Positions 54,365-63,736 are shown, numbered from the stretch's first letter. The stretch: 64,000 nt of DNA from Hymenobacter psychrophilus (GCF_900107135.1 NZ_FNOV01000014.1:1-64000); one strand, 5' to 3'. The notes: generated by a model from the letters alone, not told the origin. Made by a program: numbers and translations.

Positions 54365-55176
54365 ATAGATGGTAGCCGATAGAGAAGTGTGCCCGCAAAA
54401 TACTTATCCCACGCCATACTAATCTGCGCTCAGTGGGTAGGCCCCACTCAGTAGGGGAGGTGGTAGCGGCACCCGGCGCGCCCGGTGCGGCTTTTCAGCC
54501 GGGAAGCGAGTACTGCACGGTGTGTCGCTCTCCTGCTCCTGTAGCTATCATCCCGGGTAGCCGGCTGCCTCATCTTTGTCGCCCATTATTCGAAAAGTTG
54601 CGTTGACAGTCCTGGCAACCGTGGCAGTGTCTTGTGCGTCGATATATATCCAGAAGCAAACCTAGTGGGTGGGCTGACGGCTATGAGGAGTTGCTGGTGT
54701 TTGCGGTCGTCCCACTGACTTATATGGCGCTACTGGATAGGCCGACCGGATTGCTGATACGGGTCAGCATGTTTTTGATCTTACCCGATAAGATTCATTC
54801 GGCCTAACCGGTGCTGGATGGAGCCTCATGAAACTTGATAAGCTCTCCTACGATATATAGCGGTTTGGAGTGCCTCATAGCATTGTTAACGTTCATTCGC
54901 AGCCCGTTGCAAGCAACCATAAGACCTGATAAGCCGCAGTTGGAACTCCTGCTACGGTACGATAACGGGCCCTTATCGAACCCTATTCTGTAACTGCTTA
55001 AATCACCGGTTTAAGGGGGAGAAAGCTGTCAACATTTTTTAGGACGAGACAGCTGGTTGGCAGAAAGAATGGCTTCCACTTAGTCCGCCCAGTCGCACAG
55101 TGCAGAGGTGAATCTGCGCCAGACAGGGCCGCACGCTACTACTTCCGGCCGCCCCAAATGGGCGGGAGCAAACCCC
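54365..55176. other. Long gap with an IS1182-type end motif
   Basis: No intact gene is seen. A plus-strand stretch at about 54685-54800 reads like a short decayed membrane protein (EELLVFAVVPLTYMALLD, RVSMFLILPDKIHS). The motif ACCGGTTTAAGGGGGAGAAA with TGTCAAC at 55005-55050 is a third copy of the IS1182-type end seen at 43553 and 47011. Confidence 0.5.
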
Positions 55177-57846
55177 TCAGCGCGGAAAGTGCACGGTGAA
55201 CGTAGAGCCCTGCCCCAACTGGCTGACTACTTCCAGCTCGCCCCCCTCATTCTCTACCAACTTCTGCACCATGTACAGGCCCACGCCCGAGCCGTCGACG
55301 TGGGTGTGGAAGCGCTCAAACAACCCGAAGCTAGGCCGGCCGGGGGGCAGGTCCAGGCCCAGGCCGTTATCCTGCACCGCCAGCGCCCAGCGCTGGTCCT
55401 GGGCCCGGCACTGCACCCGCACCTGAGGCACGCGGTCGGGGTGGCGGTACTTCACGGCGTTGCTGATGAGGTTGTAGACCACCGAGCGCAGGTTCTTTTC
55501 CGTCAGCCGGACCGCGGGGCAGCCGTCCACGTCCACGCTTACCTGGGCACCGGCCTCGGCGATGGGCAGGGCCAGGTCCAGCAATACGTCGCGCACCACG
55601 TCGGCCAGGGGCACGAGCGGGGCGGATGCTCCGGTTTCGCCCTGCACGCGGGCAACGGCGCTCAGGTGGGTGAGCGTGTGCTGGAAGCGGTCCACCGAAT
55701 CGTGCAGCATTTCCAGCAGGTGAGCCACCGGCACCGAGCGGTCGGAAACGGGCAGTTCCTCGCGCAGGGCCCGGAGCAGGCCGTCGAGGTTGTTGAGCGG
55801 GCCCTGCAGGTCGTGGGAGGCCGTATAAACGAACGTGTCCAGGTCGACGTTGGTGCGCGTGAGCTGCTGGTTGGTGTCGCCCAGGGCATCGTTACGGGTG
55901 GCCAGTTGCTGGTTGAGGGCCTGCACCTGCTGGCGGGCCCGCACCTGGCTGGTCACGTCGTAGGAGAAAACAATCAGCCCATCAACCATGCCCTGCTCGT
56001 TGCGGCGGGCCTGGTAGGTGAAAGTCCAGTAGATTTCCTCCAGCGGCCCATCCGTCTGGCGGGCCAGCTGCAGCGGCAGCTCCTCGGCCACGTAGGTGGC
56101 ACCCGTTTCGTACACCTGGCGGCACAGACCGGGAATCTCGGTGTCGGCCAGCTCGGGCAAGGCGTCGAGCAACAACTTGCCCAGCAGCTCCCGGCCGGGG
56201 AAAATCTGCTGATACGCCGGGTTGACCAACTCAAAAAGCAGGTCGGGGCCGGCCAGGATGGCAATGGCCCCCGGCGCGACCATGAACAGCTCATGCAGCT
56301 GCTGCCGTTGGCGCGCCACCTCAGCCCGGGCCGTGACCTGCTCCGTGATGTCGCTGATAAGACAGTAAAAGCCCACCACCTGCTCTTGCTGCACGTCGGG
56401 CACGAAGCTGGTGCGAACGTGCTTGACCAGGTCGTCGCGGTAGGCCATGCGGGCCTCAAAGTCTACCCGTTCGCCGGCCAGCGCCCGCGCCATGTAGGGC
56501 GCGTCCGCCGCATAGGCCGCCTCGCCTACCACCTCGCGCACCAGTTGGCCCCGCAACTGGTCTACCGACTGCCCGAACCAGCCCGCGTAGGCCTGGTTGT
56601 TGAACTGGTAGCGCCGCTTGCGGTCGACGTAGGCAATGAGCGCCGGCAGCGCATCGGTTACCAGCTGCCGCTGCCGGGCAATATCTTCCCGCTCCTGCCG
56701 GGCCAGCACCTGCTCGGTTACTTCGTAGGCAAAAATCAACAGGCCCGTAATCCGGCCTACTCCGTCGCGGGTGGCCTGGTAGATGTAGGTAGCAAATAGC
56801 TGGTCCAGTTGGCCCGAATGGGTGCGGTCCAGTGTTACCGGTACGTCGGTTCCGGTGTAGGTTTCACCCGTACGAAACACCTCGTCCAGCTGATCGAAAA
56901 AGGGCTGTCCTTCCAGCTCCGGCGCGGCCTGGCGGAAGGGCCGGCCCACCAGCTCGCGGTGGCCGAACAGGGCTCGGAAGTTGTCGTTGGCCAGCTCTAC
57001 CACGTGGTCGGGGCCGGTGAGCACGGCCAGCATGGCCGGCACCTCGGTCACCAGCCGGTGCAGGCGCAGGCGCTGGGCCTCGGCCTCGGCGCGGGCCGCC
57101 TCGGTGTCCTGGAGGCTGTCGGTAATGGTGTCAACCAAGCCGTCATTGGTGAGGCTCAGCTCCTCGTTGAGCCGCTGCACGGCCTGCTGGGCCCGGCGCA
57201 GCTCGGCGGCCTGGGTACGCAGCTCCGCGTTAGCCACCACTAGCTGCTCATTCGTGCTCCGCAGCTCTTCGTTGCTGACCAGCAGCTCCTCATTGCTAAC
57301 CTGTAATTCCTCGTTGGTTACGTCCAGCTCCTCGTTCGCCACGGCCAGCTGCTCATTTACTATAACCAGCTGCTGGGCCGTGCTGGGCGGGGGCATACTG
57401 CCGGCCTGCTGCCGGGCGCGCACGTGGGCACTCACGTTGTAGGCAAACAGCAGCAGGCCCGTCACCGTGCCCGCCTCGTCGCGCGTGACCTGGGCCATAA
57501 AGGTGAAATATACCGGCCCGCCGGGGCCCGGCTGGGTGGCATCCTGGAAGGCGACGGGCTCGTGGCCGTGGCAGCTGGTGCCGGTGCGGTAAGCCTCGTC
57601 GAGCCGCCCAAAAAAGGGCTGGTCGACCAGCTCGGGCAGCGCCTCGGCCAGGCGCAGGCCGGCCAGGGGCCGGCTGCCAAACAGCTGCCGAAACAGCGCG
57701 TTGGTCACCGTCACCTGGTGGTCGGCTCCGGCCAAGTGGGCCAGGCCGGCGGGCGAATCGCGCACCACCGCGTCGAGCGACTGGGGCGGCCCCGCGGCTT
57801 TCGCCGGGGCAGCGGGGGTGGCGGCGGGGCGTACGTTTTGGGGCAT
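55177..57846 (-). CDS. Multi-PAS sensor histidine kinase
   Basis: An 889-residue cytoplasmic kinase from ATG 57846 (an upstream ATG at 57903 overlaps the CheB end region). It has four PAS-like domains: about residues 20-130, 250-370, 380-490 and 500-620. Between the first two lies a coiled coil of near-identical heptads (EQLAVANEELDVTNEELQVS and so on). The HisKA domain has the phospho-histidine in YTASHDLQGPLNNLDGLL, and the HATPase has N box NLISNAVKYRHP, G1 DNGLGLDLP and G2 GSGVGLYMVQKL. No transmembrane segment is seen, so it senses an internal signal. It follows the CheB gene by 69 bases. Confidence 0.9.
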   Translation of the reverse strand: MPQNVRPAATPAAPAKAAGPPQSLDAVVRDSPAGLAHLAGADHQVTVTNALFRQLFGSRPLAGLRLAEALPELVDQPFFGRLDEAYRTGTSCHGHEPVAFQDATQPGPGGPVYFTFMAQVTRDEAGTVTGLLLFAYNVSAHVRARQQAGSMPPPSTAQQLVIVNEQLAVANEELDVTNEELQVSNEELLVSNEELRSTNEQLVVANAELRTQAAELRRAQQAVQRLNEELSLTNDGLVDTITDSLQDTEAARAEAEAQRLRLHRLVTEVPAMLAVLTGPDHVVELANDNFRALFGHRELVGRPFRQAAPELEGQPFFDQLDEVFRTGETYTGTDVPVTLDRTHSGQLDQLFATYIYQATRDGVGRITGLLIFAYEVTEQVLARQEREDIARQRQLVTDALPALIAYVDRKRRYQFNNQAYAGWFGQSVDQLRGQLVREVVGEAAYAADAPYMARALAGERVDFEARMAYRDDLVKHVRTSFVPDVQQEQVVGFYCLISDITEQVTARAEVARQRQQLHELFMVAPGAIAILAGPDLLFELVNPAYQQIFPGRELLGKLLLDALPELADTEIPGLCRQVYETGATYVAEELPLQLARQTDGPLEEIYWTFTYQARRNEQGMVDGLIVFSYDVTSQVRARQQVQALNQQLATRNDALGDTNQQLTRTNVDLDTFVYTASHDLQGPLNNLDGLLRALREELPVSDRSVPVAHLLEMLHDSVDRFQHTLTHLSAVARVQGETGASAPLVPLADVVRDVLLDLALPIAEAGAQVSVDVDGCPAVRLTEKNLRSVVYNLISNAVKYRHPDRVPQVRVQCRAQDQRWALAVQDNGLGLDLPPGRPSFGLFERFHTHVDGSGVGLYMVQKLVENEGGELEVVSQLGQGSTFTVHFPR

Positions 57847-57915
57847 AGCTGACAAGGTAGCTGAACGGTAGCGGGCAGCCAACAATGGCGGGCCGTAAGC
57901 CAAAAGGTAATAGCG

Positions 57916-58980
57916 CTACGCCAGCTCTTTCTGGTAGAACTGCAGGTCTCCGCTCAGGGCCTCGTGCTGCAGAATGGAATCGTGCACCAGCCGGGCCCGC
58001 TGGCCGGTCTCGGCCGCCTTACGCAGAAACAGGGCAGCTACTTCGGCCTGCTTTTCCGTTTGAAAATGCGCGCCCAGGTTTTGTAGCAGGAGCTGGGTTT
58101 CCTCCAACCCGCGCAACGACTGGTAGAGCAGGCTTTCCACCGACTCGGTGACTTCGCTCAGCAGCGCGCTCACGGTGTAGGCGTGGCCCGTATGGCAGCG
58201 GTAGCGAATCAGCTGGCCCTCGATGAGCTGGGTGAGCGCGCCGTGGCACTCGGGGCAGGTGAAGGGCGTCAGGTGGCCCTTGTCAATAATACCCAGCTCG
58301 AAGCCGCCGCCCTGCTTGGCAATGGTCACCTCAATTTGGAGCAGGTCCAGCTGGTCGGCGGGCAGCTCCGCCGGGGCGGGGGCAGGCTCCTGGGTCAGGC
58401 GGACCAGTAAGGAGCCGAGCTCCACCAGGGGCACGAGGTAGTCAGCCGTCACAAATTCCAGGGCGTTGGTGGGCATGGCGGGCTGCTCGGCGTCGCGGGG
58501 GTCCTGCACAATGGCCAGCCCACCCATGCGCTGCACGCTCCACAGCCCGGAAGTGCCGTCGTCGAGGTAGCCGGTGAGCACCACGCCCAGTACCCGGGGG
58601 CCGTACGTGTAGGCTGCCGAGCGAAACAGCGCGTCGATGGAGGGCCGAAACCGGTTTTCCTTGGGCCCCCGCGTCACCAGCACCCGGTCATCTTCCAGTA
58701 GTAGGTGGTGGTCGGGCGGGGCCAGGTAGATGACGCCCGGCTGCACCACTTCCCCGTTTTCCGGGTGCTTGGCGTGGAGCGCCGACACCGAGTTAATCAG
58801 CTGCGGCATGATGCTGGGCGAATCGGCGGCCACGTGCAGTACCACGAAAATGGGCGCCGGAAAATCCGTCGGCAGCGTTTTAGCCAGGGCCAGCAGCGCC
58901 GTTACGCCCCCGGCCGACGCGCCAATGACGACAACATCGCGGAGGGGCTGGCCGGTTTTAGGAAAGGAGGGAGTTGCCAT
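57916..58980 (-). CDS. cheB: CheB-type methylesterase without receiver domain
   Basis: A 354-residue protein. The first 190 residues are the CheB catalytic domain: Ser22 in VVIGASAGGVTALL, His49 in FVVLHVAADSPSIM, and the catalytic aspartate in LTGYLDDGTSGLWSVQRMGG, with the RPSIDALFRSAA region typical of the family. The usual N-terminal response-regulator domain is absent; instead a C-terminal extension with a zinc-finger-like CPECHG and helical segment follows. No CheR, MCP or CheA gene is seen. Located between an antiporter and a PAS kinase, it may regulate a non-flagellar signalling path. Confidence 0.88.
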   Translation of the reverse strand: MATPSFPKTGQPLRDVVVIGASAGGVTALLALAKTLPTDFPAPIFVVLHVAADSPSIMPQLINSVSALHAKHPENGEVVQPGVIYLAPPDHHLLLEDDRVLVTRGPKENRFRPSIDALFRSAAYTYGPRVLGVVLTGYLDDGTSGLWSVQRMGGLAIVQDPRDAEQPAMPTNALEFVTADYLVPLVELGSLLVRLTQEPAPAPAELPADQLDLLQIEVTIAKQGGGFELGIIDKGHLTPFTCPECHGALTQLIEGQLIRYRCHTGHAYTVSALLSEVTESVESLLYQSLRGLEETQLLLQNLGAHFQTEKQAEVAALFLRKAAETGQRARLVHDSILQHEALSGDLQFYQKELA

Positions 58981-59001
58981 AGAAGTCAGGTGCGAAGGGT
59001 G

Positions 59002-60273
59002 TTACGGGGCGGCGGTGTCGGGGGCCGGGCCGGTGCTCAGGCCCAGCCGTTTCACCAGCGGCCCGATGGTGAGTCCCTGCACGATGATGCTGAAGATGAC
59101 GACCACGTACGTGACGCCCACCAGCAAATCGTAGTGGGGCATGGCGTCGGGCAGCGACAGGGCCAGGGCCACCGAAATCCCGCCACGTAGCCCGCCCCAG
59201 GTCAGCACCCGCAGCATTTTTCTGTTAAAGGGATAATAGCGCTGGAGCAGCACCAGGGGCAAACCCACCGCCAGCCAGCGGGCCACCAGCACGACGCCAA
59301 TGGCTGCCACGCCCACGAGCAGGGTAGTGCGGCTGATGTCGAGAATGAGCATTTCCAGCCCGATGAGCACGAACAGCATCGCGTTGAGAATCCCGTCGAG
59401 CATCTCCCAGAACTTGTCGAGATACTCCTGGGTCACATCCGACATGCCCATTTTCCGGCCTTTATGGCCCACAATCAGGCCCGCTACCACCATGGCCAGC
59501 GGCCCGGAGGTATGCAGCGTCGTGGCCAGGGCGGTGCCGCCCATCACCAGGGCCAGCGTAATCATCACCTCCACCTGGTAGTCGTCGATGCTGCGCAGGG
59601 CCCGGTAGGCGACGTAGCCCAGCCCCGCGCCCAGCACCAGGCCCCCCACTGCTTCCCGCAGAAACAGCTCCCCGATAACGCCGGGCGTAGCCCTGGCAGC
59701 CCCGAACCGGGCAATCTGCAGCAGGCTCAAGAACACCACCACGGCCATGCCATCATTAAACAGCGACTCGCCCACGATGCGGGTTTCCAGCCGCTTGTTC
59801 ACGCGGGCCTCCTTTAAAATGCCGAGCACGGCAATCGGGTCGGTGGGCGAAATAAGCGCCCCGAACAGCAGGCAGTAAATGAAGTCGATGCGCAGCCCGA
59901 ACAGCGGCAGCAGGTAGTAAAAGGCGCTGGCCACCAGGGCCGTGGACAGCAGCATACCGACCGTGGCCATGGCCCCCACAGCCAGGCCCTGCCGGCCCAG
60001 CGCGCGCACATCCACGTGCAGGGAGCCGGCAAAGAGCAAAAAGCTCAGCATCACCTGCATCAGCACGGTGTGGAAGTCGAGGCCCCGCACCAGCTCGCCG
60101 GCTTGCAGCACCCAGTTCACGCCCAGCTTGCCCAGCCCAATGGCCAGCACCGACGACACCAGGGCCAGGATCATCAGCCCGATAGTGCCCGGCAGCTTCA
60201 AAACCCGGTGGTTGAGATAGCCAAAAACGGCGGCGACCACGAGCAGCAGCGACAGAGAGTTGTATAATTCCAT
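59002..60273 (-). CDS. CPA1-type cation/proton antiporter
   Basis: A 423-residue inner-membrane protein with about 12 hydrophobic segments. Family motifs are PGTIGLMILALVSSVLAIGL at the N-terminus, FLLFAGSLHVDVRAL, the ion-binding block ALISPTDPIAVLGILKEA, and the conserved GESLFNDGMAVVVFL. It resembles NhaP-type sodium/proton antiporters. It starts the minus-strand set antiporter-CheB-PAS kinase, with 21 bases to the CheB start, so the three are likely co-transcribed. Confidence 0.93.
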   Translation of the reverse strand: MELYNSLSLLLVVAAVFGYLNHRVLKLPGTIGLMILALVSSVLAIGLGKLGVNWVLQAGELVRGLDFHTVLMQVMLSFLLFAGSLHVDVRALGRQGLAVGAMATVGMLLSTALVASAFYYLLPLFGLRIDFIYCLLFGALISPTDPIAVLGILKEARVNKRLETRIVGESLFNDGMAVVVFLSLLQIARFGAARATPGVIGELFLREAVGGLVLGAGLGYVAYRALRSIDDYQVEVMITLALVMGGTALATTLHTSGPLAMVVAGLIVGHKGRKMGMSDVTQEYLDKFWEMLDGILNAMLFVLIGLEMLILDISRTTLLVGVAAIGVVLVARWLAVGLPLVLLQRYYPFNRKMLRVLTWGGLRGGISVALALSLPDAMPHYDLLVGVTYVVVIFSIIVQGLTIGPLVKRLGLSTGPAPDTAAP

Positions 60274-60451
60274 CGGGAGGCACGGGTGAGGCAGGTTTTA
60301 CTAGATGCGGCTTAGCCTTCTTACGCAGCGGTGGAAAGTATGGGCGGGGGCACAATGAAAGGGCCGTGTGGGGGTCTACCCGCATGAAAACGCTGGGTAT
60401 TAAGTAGCCGCAGCGGCTACCCTAGAGCGGTTCTCAGGTTGCGGTCCAGGG

Positions 60452-60535
60452 TGTAGAGACGCATCTTTGCGTCTCGTCGTTCGCGCCGTTGGATCGTTAC
60501 CGTTCAACGACAAGACGCAAAGATGCGTCTTTACA
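60452..60535. repeat. REP-like hairpin repeat
   Basis: Arms TGTAGAGACGCATCTTTGCG onward (60452-60481) and an imperfect inverted copy (60504-60535) surround a 22-base loop. It lies in the 315-base gap between the broken DUF2147 gene and the antiporter and has no other content of note. Confidence 0.8.
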
Positions 60536-60588
60536 TCCGACTGAACATACCGTTTGCGAAACCGATATACCCGTCTAATTTATTGGGT

Positions 60589-61013
60589 TTATTCTTTTCT
60601 CTTTAAGTACTGCGTTTTTCCTAGAACTGAGAGCCAGGAATAAGCTTTTATTTTAAGCTTGTTAGGCTCTATTAGCTTCAAATAGCACTTATACACTTCC
60701 CCTGTTTTCGGATTTAAGATAGTTCCACCATCAAACTTGTTTCCATTTTTTTCAATGCCTTCAATAATATCCAGCCCAACTATGGGTTTGTTTTTATTAT
60801 CTCCAGTGCATTTTTCACAGGTGCCATTTCCAGACGTATCGAAGTTTTCAATTATTTGGCGGAATATATTTCACTTTCTTTTTCAATTTTAATTACTCCA
60901 TTTACGCCATTTTCTTTTTTGTCTCCATCATAGGTCTCCCATTTTCCCAAAATAGTCTGTCCATTGGCGGTAATGCTGAAAGCCAGCAGCAAAAGTAAAA
61001 AAGTGTGTTTCAT
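60589..61013 (-). pseudogene. DUF2147 protein, single frameshift, AT-rich
   Basis: From ATG 61013 the frame reads MKHTFLLLLLAFSITANGQT (signal peptide) and ILGKWETYDGDKKENG, then stops at TAA after YSAK. One base out of phase the protein resumes with IIENFDTSGNGTCEKC, DNKNKPIVGLDIIEGIEKNG, ILNPKTGEVYKCYLKLIEPN and KLKIKAYSWLSVLGKTQYLK, stop at 60589. This is the DUF2147 lipocalin-like family over its whole length. The break is the loss of one A from a run of A at about 60861-60866, so either a recent inactivation or a sequencing error. The gene is clearly more AT-rich than its surroundings. Confidence 0.8.
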
Positions 61014-61085
61014 GATTAGTGGTGTTATTTTCATTGAATGATCTGCGTGATTTTTATTCGCAAAGCTTCACGGAGCACCGCAAGC

Positions 61086-62204
61086 CTACGCGTGCACCGC
61101 TACCAGCCGCGCCGGTTTCACGGCCACGGGCGGGCGGCCCAGGCGGCGCAGCAGGCGGTAGTGCGAGCGAAGGGCGGCCCCGAAGGTGGGGTTTTCCAGG
61201 TAGGGCAACCCAAATTCGCGGGCCGTTTGGCGCACGATGGGGGCCAGGGCCGGGTAGTGGATGTGGCAGACGCGGGGAAACAAGTGGTGCTCGATTTGGC
61301 GGTTCAGCCCCCCGCAAAAAAAGCTGGCCAGCCCGCTGTGGGGCGCGAAGTTGGCCGTCGTCTGCAACTGGTGCACGGCCCAGGCGTCCTGCATCGTGCC
61401 GCTGCCGTCGGGGGCCGGGAAGCTGGTGCCCTCCACCACGTGCGCGAGCTGAAAAACCAGGCCCATCACCACGCCTTCCACCAGGTGCAGTACCAGAAAG
61501 CCGAGCAGCACCTGTTCCCAGGGCAGCGGCAGCACCAGCAGCGGCAGGGCAATAAAGAACAGGTAGTACAGGGCCTTGTAGAAGAACAGGTTGAAATACT
61601 CGCGGCGCGGGTGCCGGGCCGCGTGCTGCCCGATTTTAGCCTGAAAGAACTTCACGTAGTCCTTGCGGAAAATCCACGACAGCGACGCCAGCCCGTAGAG
61701 CGGGAAAGCGTACAGGTGCTGGAAGCGCTGCCAGGGCCGCCACTTGTCGTCGGGTGCCAGACGAATCAGGCCCGGAGCCACCTCAATGTCCTCGTCGTGG
61801 CCGGGAATGTTGGTGTAGGTGTGGTGCACCACGTTGTGGGTCAGGTTCCACACGTAGGGGTTGGCCCCCACCAGGTTGAAGAGCAGGCTGAATACCCGGT
61901 TAACCCGCTTATCGGCCGAGAAGGACCCGTGGAGAGCATCATGACAGATGTTAAAGCCGATGAAGGCGTTGCAGGCGCCCAGCAGCCCGGCCAGTACCAG
62001 CCGGGAGCCCGGCCCGACCGGGCTAAACAACACCAGGCCGTAAAGGACCACGAAACACGCCAGAAAGAAGACCGTTTTGGCCCACATGCGCCCGTTGGCG
62101 TGCCGCGAAAGCTGCCGCGACGTAAAATAAGCGTCTACCCGCTGGCGCAGGGTGGCGTAAAAAGTAGCGTCATGCTTGGCAGAGAATCGGAGAGTGGTAG
62201 ACAT
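61086..62204 (-). CDS. Membrane fatty acid desaturase
   Basis: A 372-residue di-iron membrane enzyme. The three histidine boxes are visible: HDALH at 88-92, HNVVHH at 123-128, and QIEHHLFP near residue 307. The Gln variant of the third box places it in the front-end or acyl-lipid desaturase group rather than the delta-9 stearoyl type; no cytochrome b5 domain is present, so it uses an external electron donor. Hydrophobic stretches VFFLACFVVLYGLVLF, LYYLFFIALPLLVLPLP flank the boxes. It introduces double bases in membrane acyl chains and supports cold or pigment adaptation. Confidence 0.92.
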   Translation of the reverse strand: MSTTLRFSAKHDATFYATLRQRVDAYFTSRQLSRHANGRMWAKTVFFLACFVVLYGLVLFSPVGPGSRLVLAGLLGACNAFIGFNICHDALHGSFSADKRVNRVFSLLFNLVGANPYVWNLTHNVVHHTYTNIPGHDEDIEVAPGLIRLAPDDKWRPWQRFQHLYAFPLYGLASLSWIFRKDYVKFFQAKIGQHAARHPRREYFNLFFYKALYYLFFIALPLLVLPLPWEQVLLGFLVLHLVEGVVMGLVFQLAHVVEGTSFPAPDGSGTMQDAWAVHQLQTTANFAPHSGLASFFCGGLNRQIEHHLFPRVCHIHYPALAPIVRQTAREFGLPYLENPTFGAALRSHYRLLRRLGRPPVAVKPARLVAVHA

Positions 62205-62365
62205 AGGGAAGTATTGGCTTAGGGTAGTAACAGCTCGCGCTTACCGGCGCTCCAACCGGCACTCGCCGCTGAAGAATTTGGGCGACTCACAGCGTATTAT
62301 GGGCTGTTGGAAGTCCTTCTGCGCACGGAGCCCCGGCGGCTGGGAACGGCCATGCCGGGCACTGC

Positions 62366-62665
62366 TTACCCGTTTAAATCGAACACCGCACCCAGCGCCA
62401 GGCCATGCAGGCAGCGCTGCAGCACTGGGTGCACCTGGCACAGCCGGATACCCGTTCCGCGGCTTCGGAGCACAAGCAGCTGCGAAACGAAGTGGCACAC
62501 GCCCCGCGGATACGTCGCGGCCAGCCCCCAGCAGTCGGCGGACAGGTGCGCCGGCGGGGCAACCAGCAGCAAAGCCAGATTCCTGGCCGTCAGGTCCGCC
62601 AGGTAAACGGGCGCTGGCCTTACGGCGGTGGCAGGTAGGGCTCCGGTAGGAAAGAAGGCCTTCAT
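62366..62665 (-). CDS. Small hypothetical protein, possibly STAS-like
   Basis: A 99-residue frame starting at ATG 62665. The order RPAPVYLADLTARNLALLLV, VCHFVSQLLVLRSRGTGI and CQVHPVLQRCLHGLALGAVF is like the strand-helix pattern of STAS (anti-sigma antagonist) domains, whose end often reads LxxLxLxxxF. The similarity is short, so it is only a suggestion. An upstream in-frame ATG exists at 62845 but gives a less likely Pro/Arg-rich leader. The gap 62666-62892 holds nothing else. Confidence 0.5.
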   Translation of the reverse strand: MKAFFPTGALPATAVRPAPVYLADLTARNLALLLVAPPAHLSADCWGLAATYPRGVCHFVSQLLVLRSRGTGIRLCQVHPVLQRCLHGLALGAVFDLNG

Positions 62666-62892
62666 AGCGGAAAGAATAGCAGGGGGTGAAGCGTCAAATA
62701 AGTGCGGTGCGCGTCGTTGGGCCCGGGGCCACCACCAGCCGTAAGGGGGATGCCGTAGCCGCCCACCACAAATGAACAGCCCACACCGGCCGAAACGCCT
62801 TTGGGGCGTTGGTGGGGTGGTATGGGTTGCTTGGTCGCGGGGCATAGCGGTTTCAACATAGCTGAATGGGTGTTGAGAGGTAAAGACCTAAT

Positions 62893-63210
62893 TCAGCGAA
62901 AAGCGCCGACCGAGGCACCTGGCGCAACCGGGGCCGACCGGCTGCTGGTCGCCGCCTCGTCAAAGCGCCCGTTCTCGCGCTCCACAGACGGCGACTGGCG
63001 GCCCCGCCTCAGCGAGGCCACGCGCACCAGCAGCCCTATCGCGGCCCCGATGACAACCACGAGCAGCAGGCCCAGCACGGCGGGCTGGGTGAGGGTTAGC
63101 CCTTCGGCGGCGGCCGGAACTTGAGCCAGCAGGTTGCCCGACCGGGCGGCCAGCAGTAACCCCAGCAGCAAACCGCCCTGGGCAGCGGTGCTGAAAGGCA
63201 GGTTTTTCAT
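62893..63210 (-). CDS. Small exported or membrane protein
   Basis: A 105-residue frame with an N-terminal signal-like segment (QGGLLLGLLLAARSGNLLAQ), a second hydrophobic helix (PAVLGLLLVVVIGAAIGLLV) and a charged C-terminus (RRGRQSPSVERENGRFDEA). It looks like a single-span membrane protein with a cleaved signal. No family was recognised and the neighbours give no hint. Confidence 0.6.
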   Translation of the reverse strand: MKNLPFSTAAQGGLLLGLLLAARSGNLLAQVPAAAEGLTLTQPAVLGLLLVVVIGAAIGLLVRVASLRRGRQSPSVERENGRFDEAATSSRSAPVAPGASVGAFR

Positions 63211-63412
63211 AGCAGAATAAACAAGGAAGGGGGCACCCGTAGGCAGCCAGGGGGGCAGCAGCTAAGGCAGCCCGGTACCGAGCAAGGAATTTCCGCTGCT
63301 GCTGCCGGGCAGGTCAAAAGTAGGGCCGCCCCCCCCTGCAATGCCTTGATGCGCCTTATGGAATCAGATAATCCTCCTCATGCCCGGCTCCCAAAGCAGG
63401 CGGCCCCTCTGG

Positions 63413-63736
63413 CTATGGGCGGGCCGCCGGCCGCAGCCGGTTCAGCAGCTGCTTGGCCAGCAGCTCCCCCTCGGGCAGGCCCTGCTGCCGCCACAGCTCC
63501 TGGCCCTGCTGCACGAGCACGCACAGGGGCAGCCCGGCTGGCCGGAAGCTGCGCACCACGTCGGGGTGGCTGGCCTCGTCCACGACGAGCACGAAAATAG
63601 CGGCCCCCAGGCGGCGTTGGAACGCCCCCAGCTGGAGCTGGGTCGCCTCCACGCCGTCGCCCCCCACCAGTGGCAGCAGCACCAGCAGCACGGCGGCCGC
63701 GAGGGGAGGAAGGGAAGTGAGGGGGGAAGATGGCAT
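63413..63736 (-). CDS. Thioredoxin-fold-like protein without CxxC
   Basis: A 107-residue frame with a signal-like start (LPPLAAAVLLVLLPLVGGD). The segment GAAIFVLVVDEASHPDVVRS, then FRPAGLPLCVLVQQGQELWR, QQGLPEGELLAKQLL follows the second half of a thioredoxin fold: strand, helix, the cis-Pro region, strand, GxE turn, helix. The CxxC active site is missing, so any role would be structural or in binding. The start at 63736 is uncertain. The gap 63211-63412 is empty. Confidence 0.55.
   Translation of the reverse strand: MPSSPLTSLPPLAAAVLLVLLPLVGGDGVEATQLQLGAFQRRLGAAIFVLVVDEASHPDVVRSFRPAGLPLCVLVQQGQELWRQQGLPEGELLAKQLLNRLRPAARP

Noticed and set aside
54685..54800. Short membrane-protein-like stretch
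   Set aside because: Interrupted by stops and too short to name; mentioned only in the gap description.
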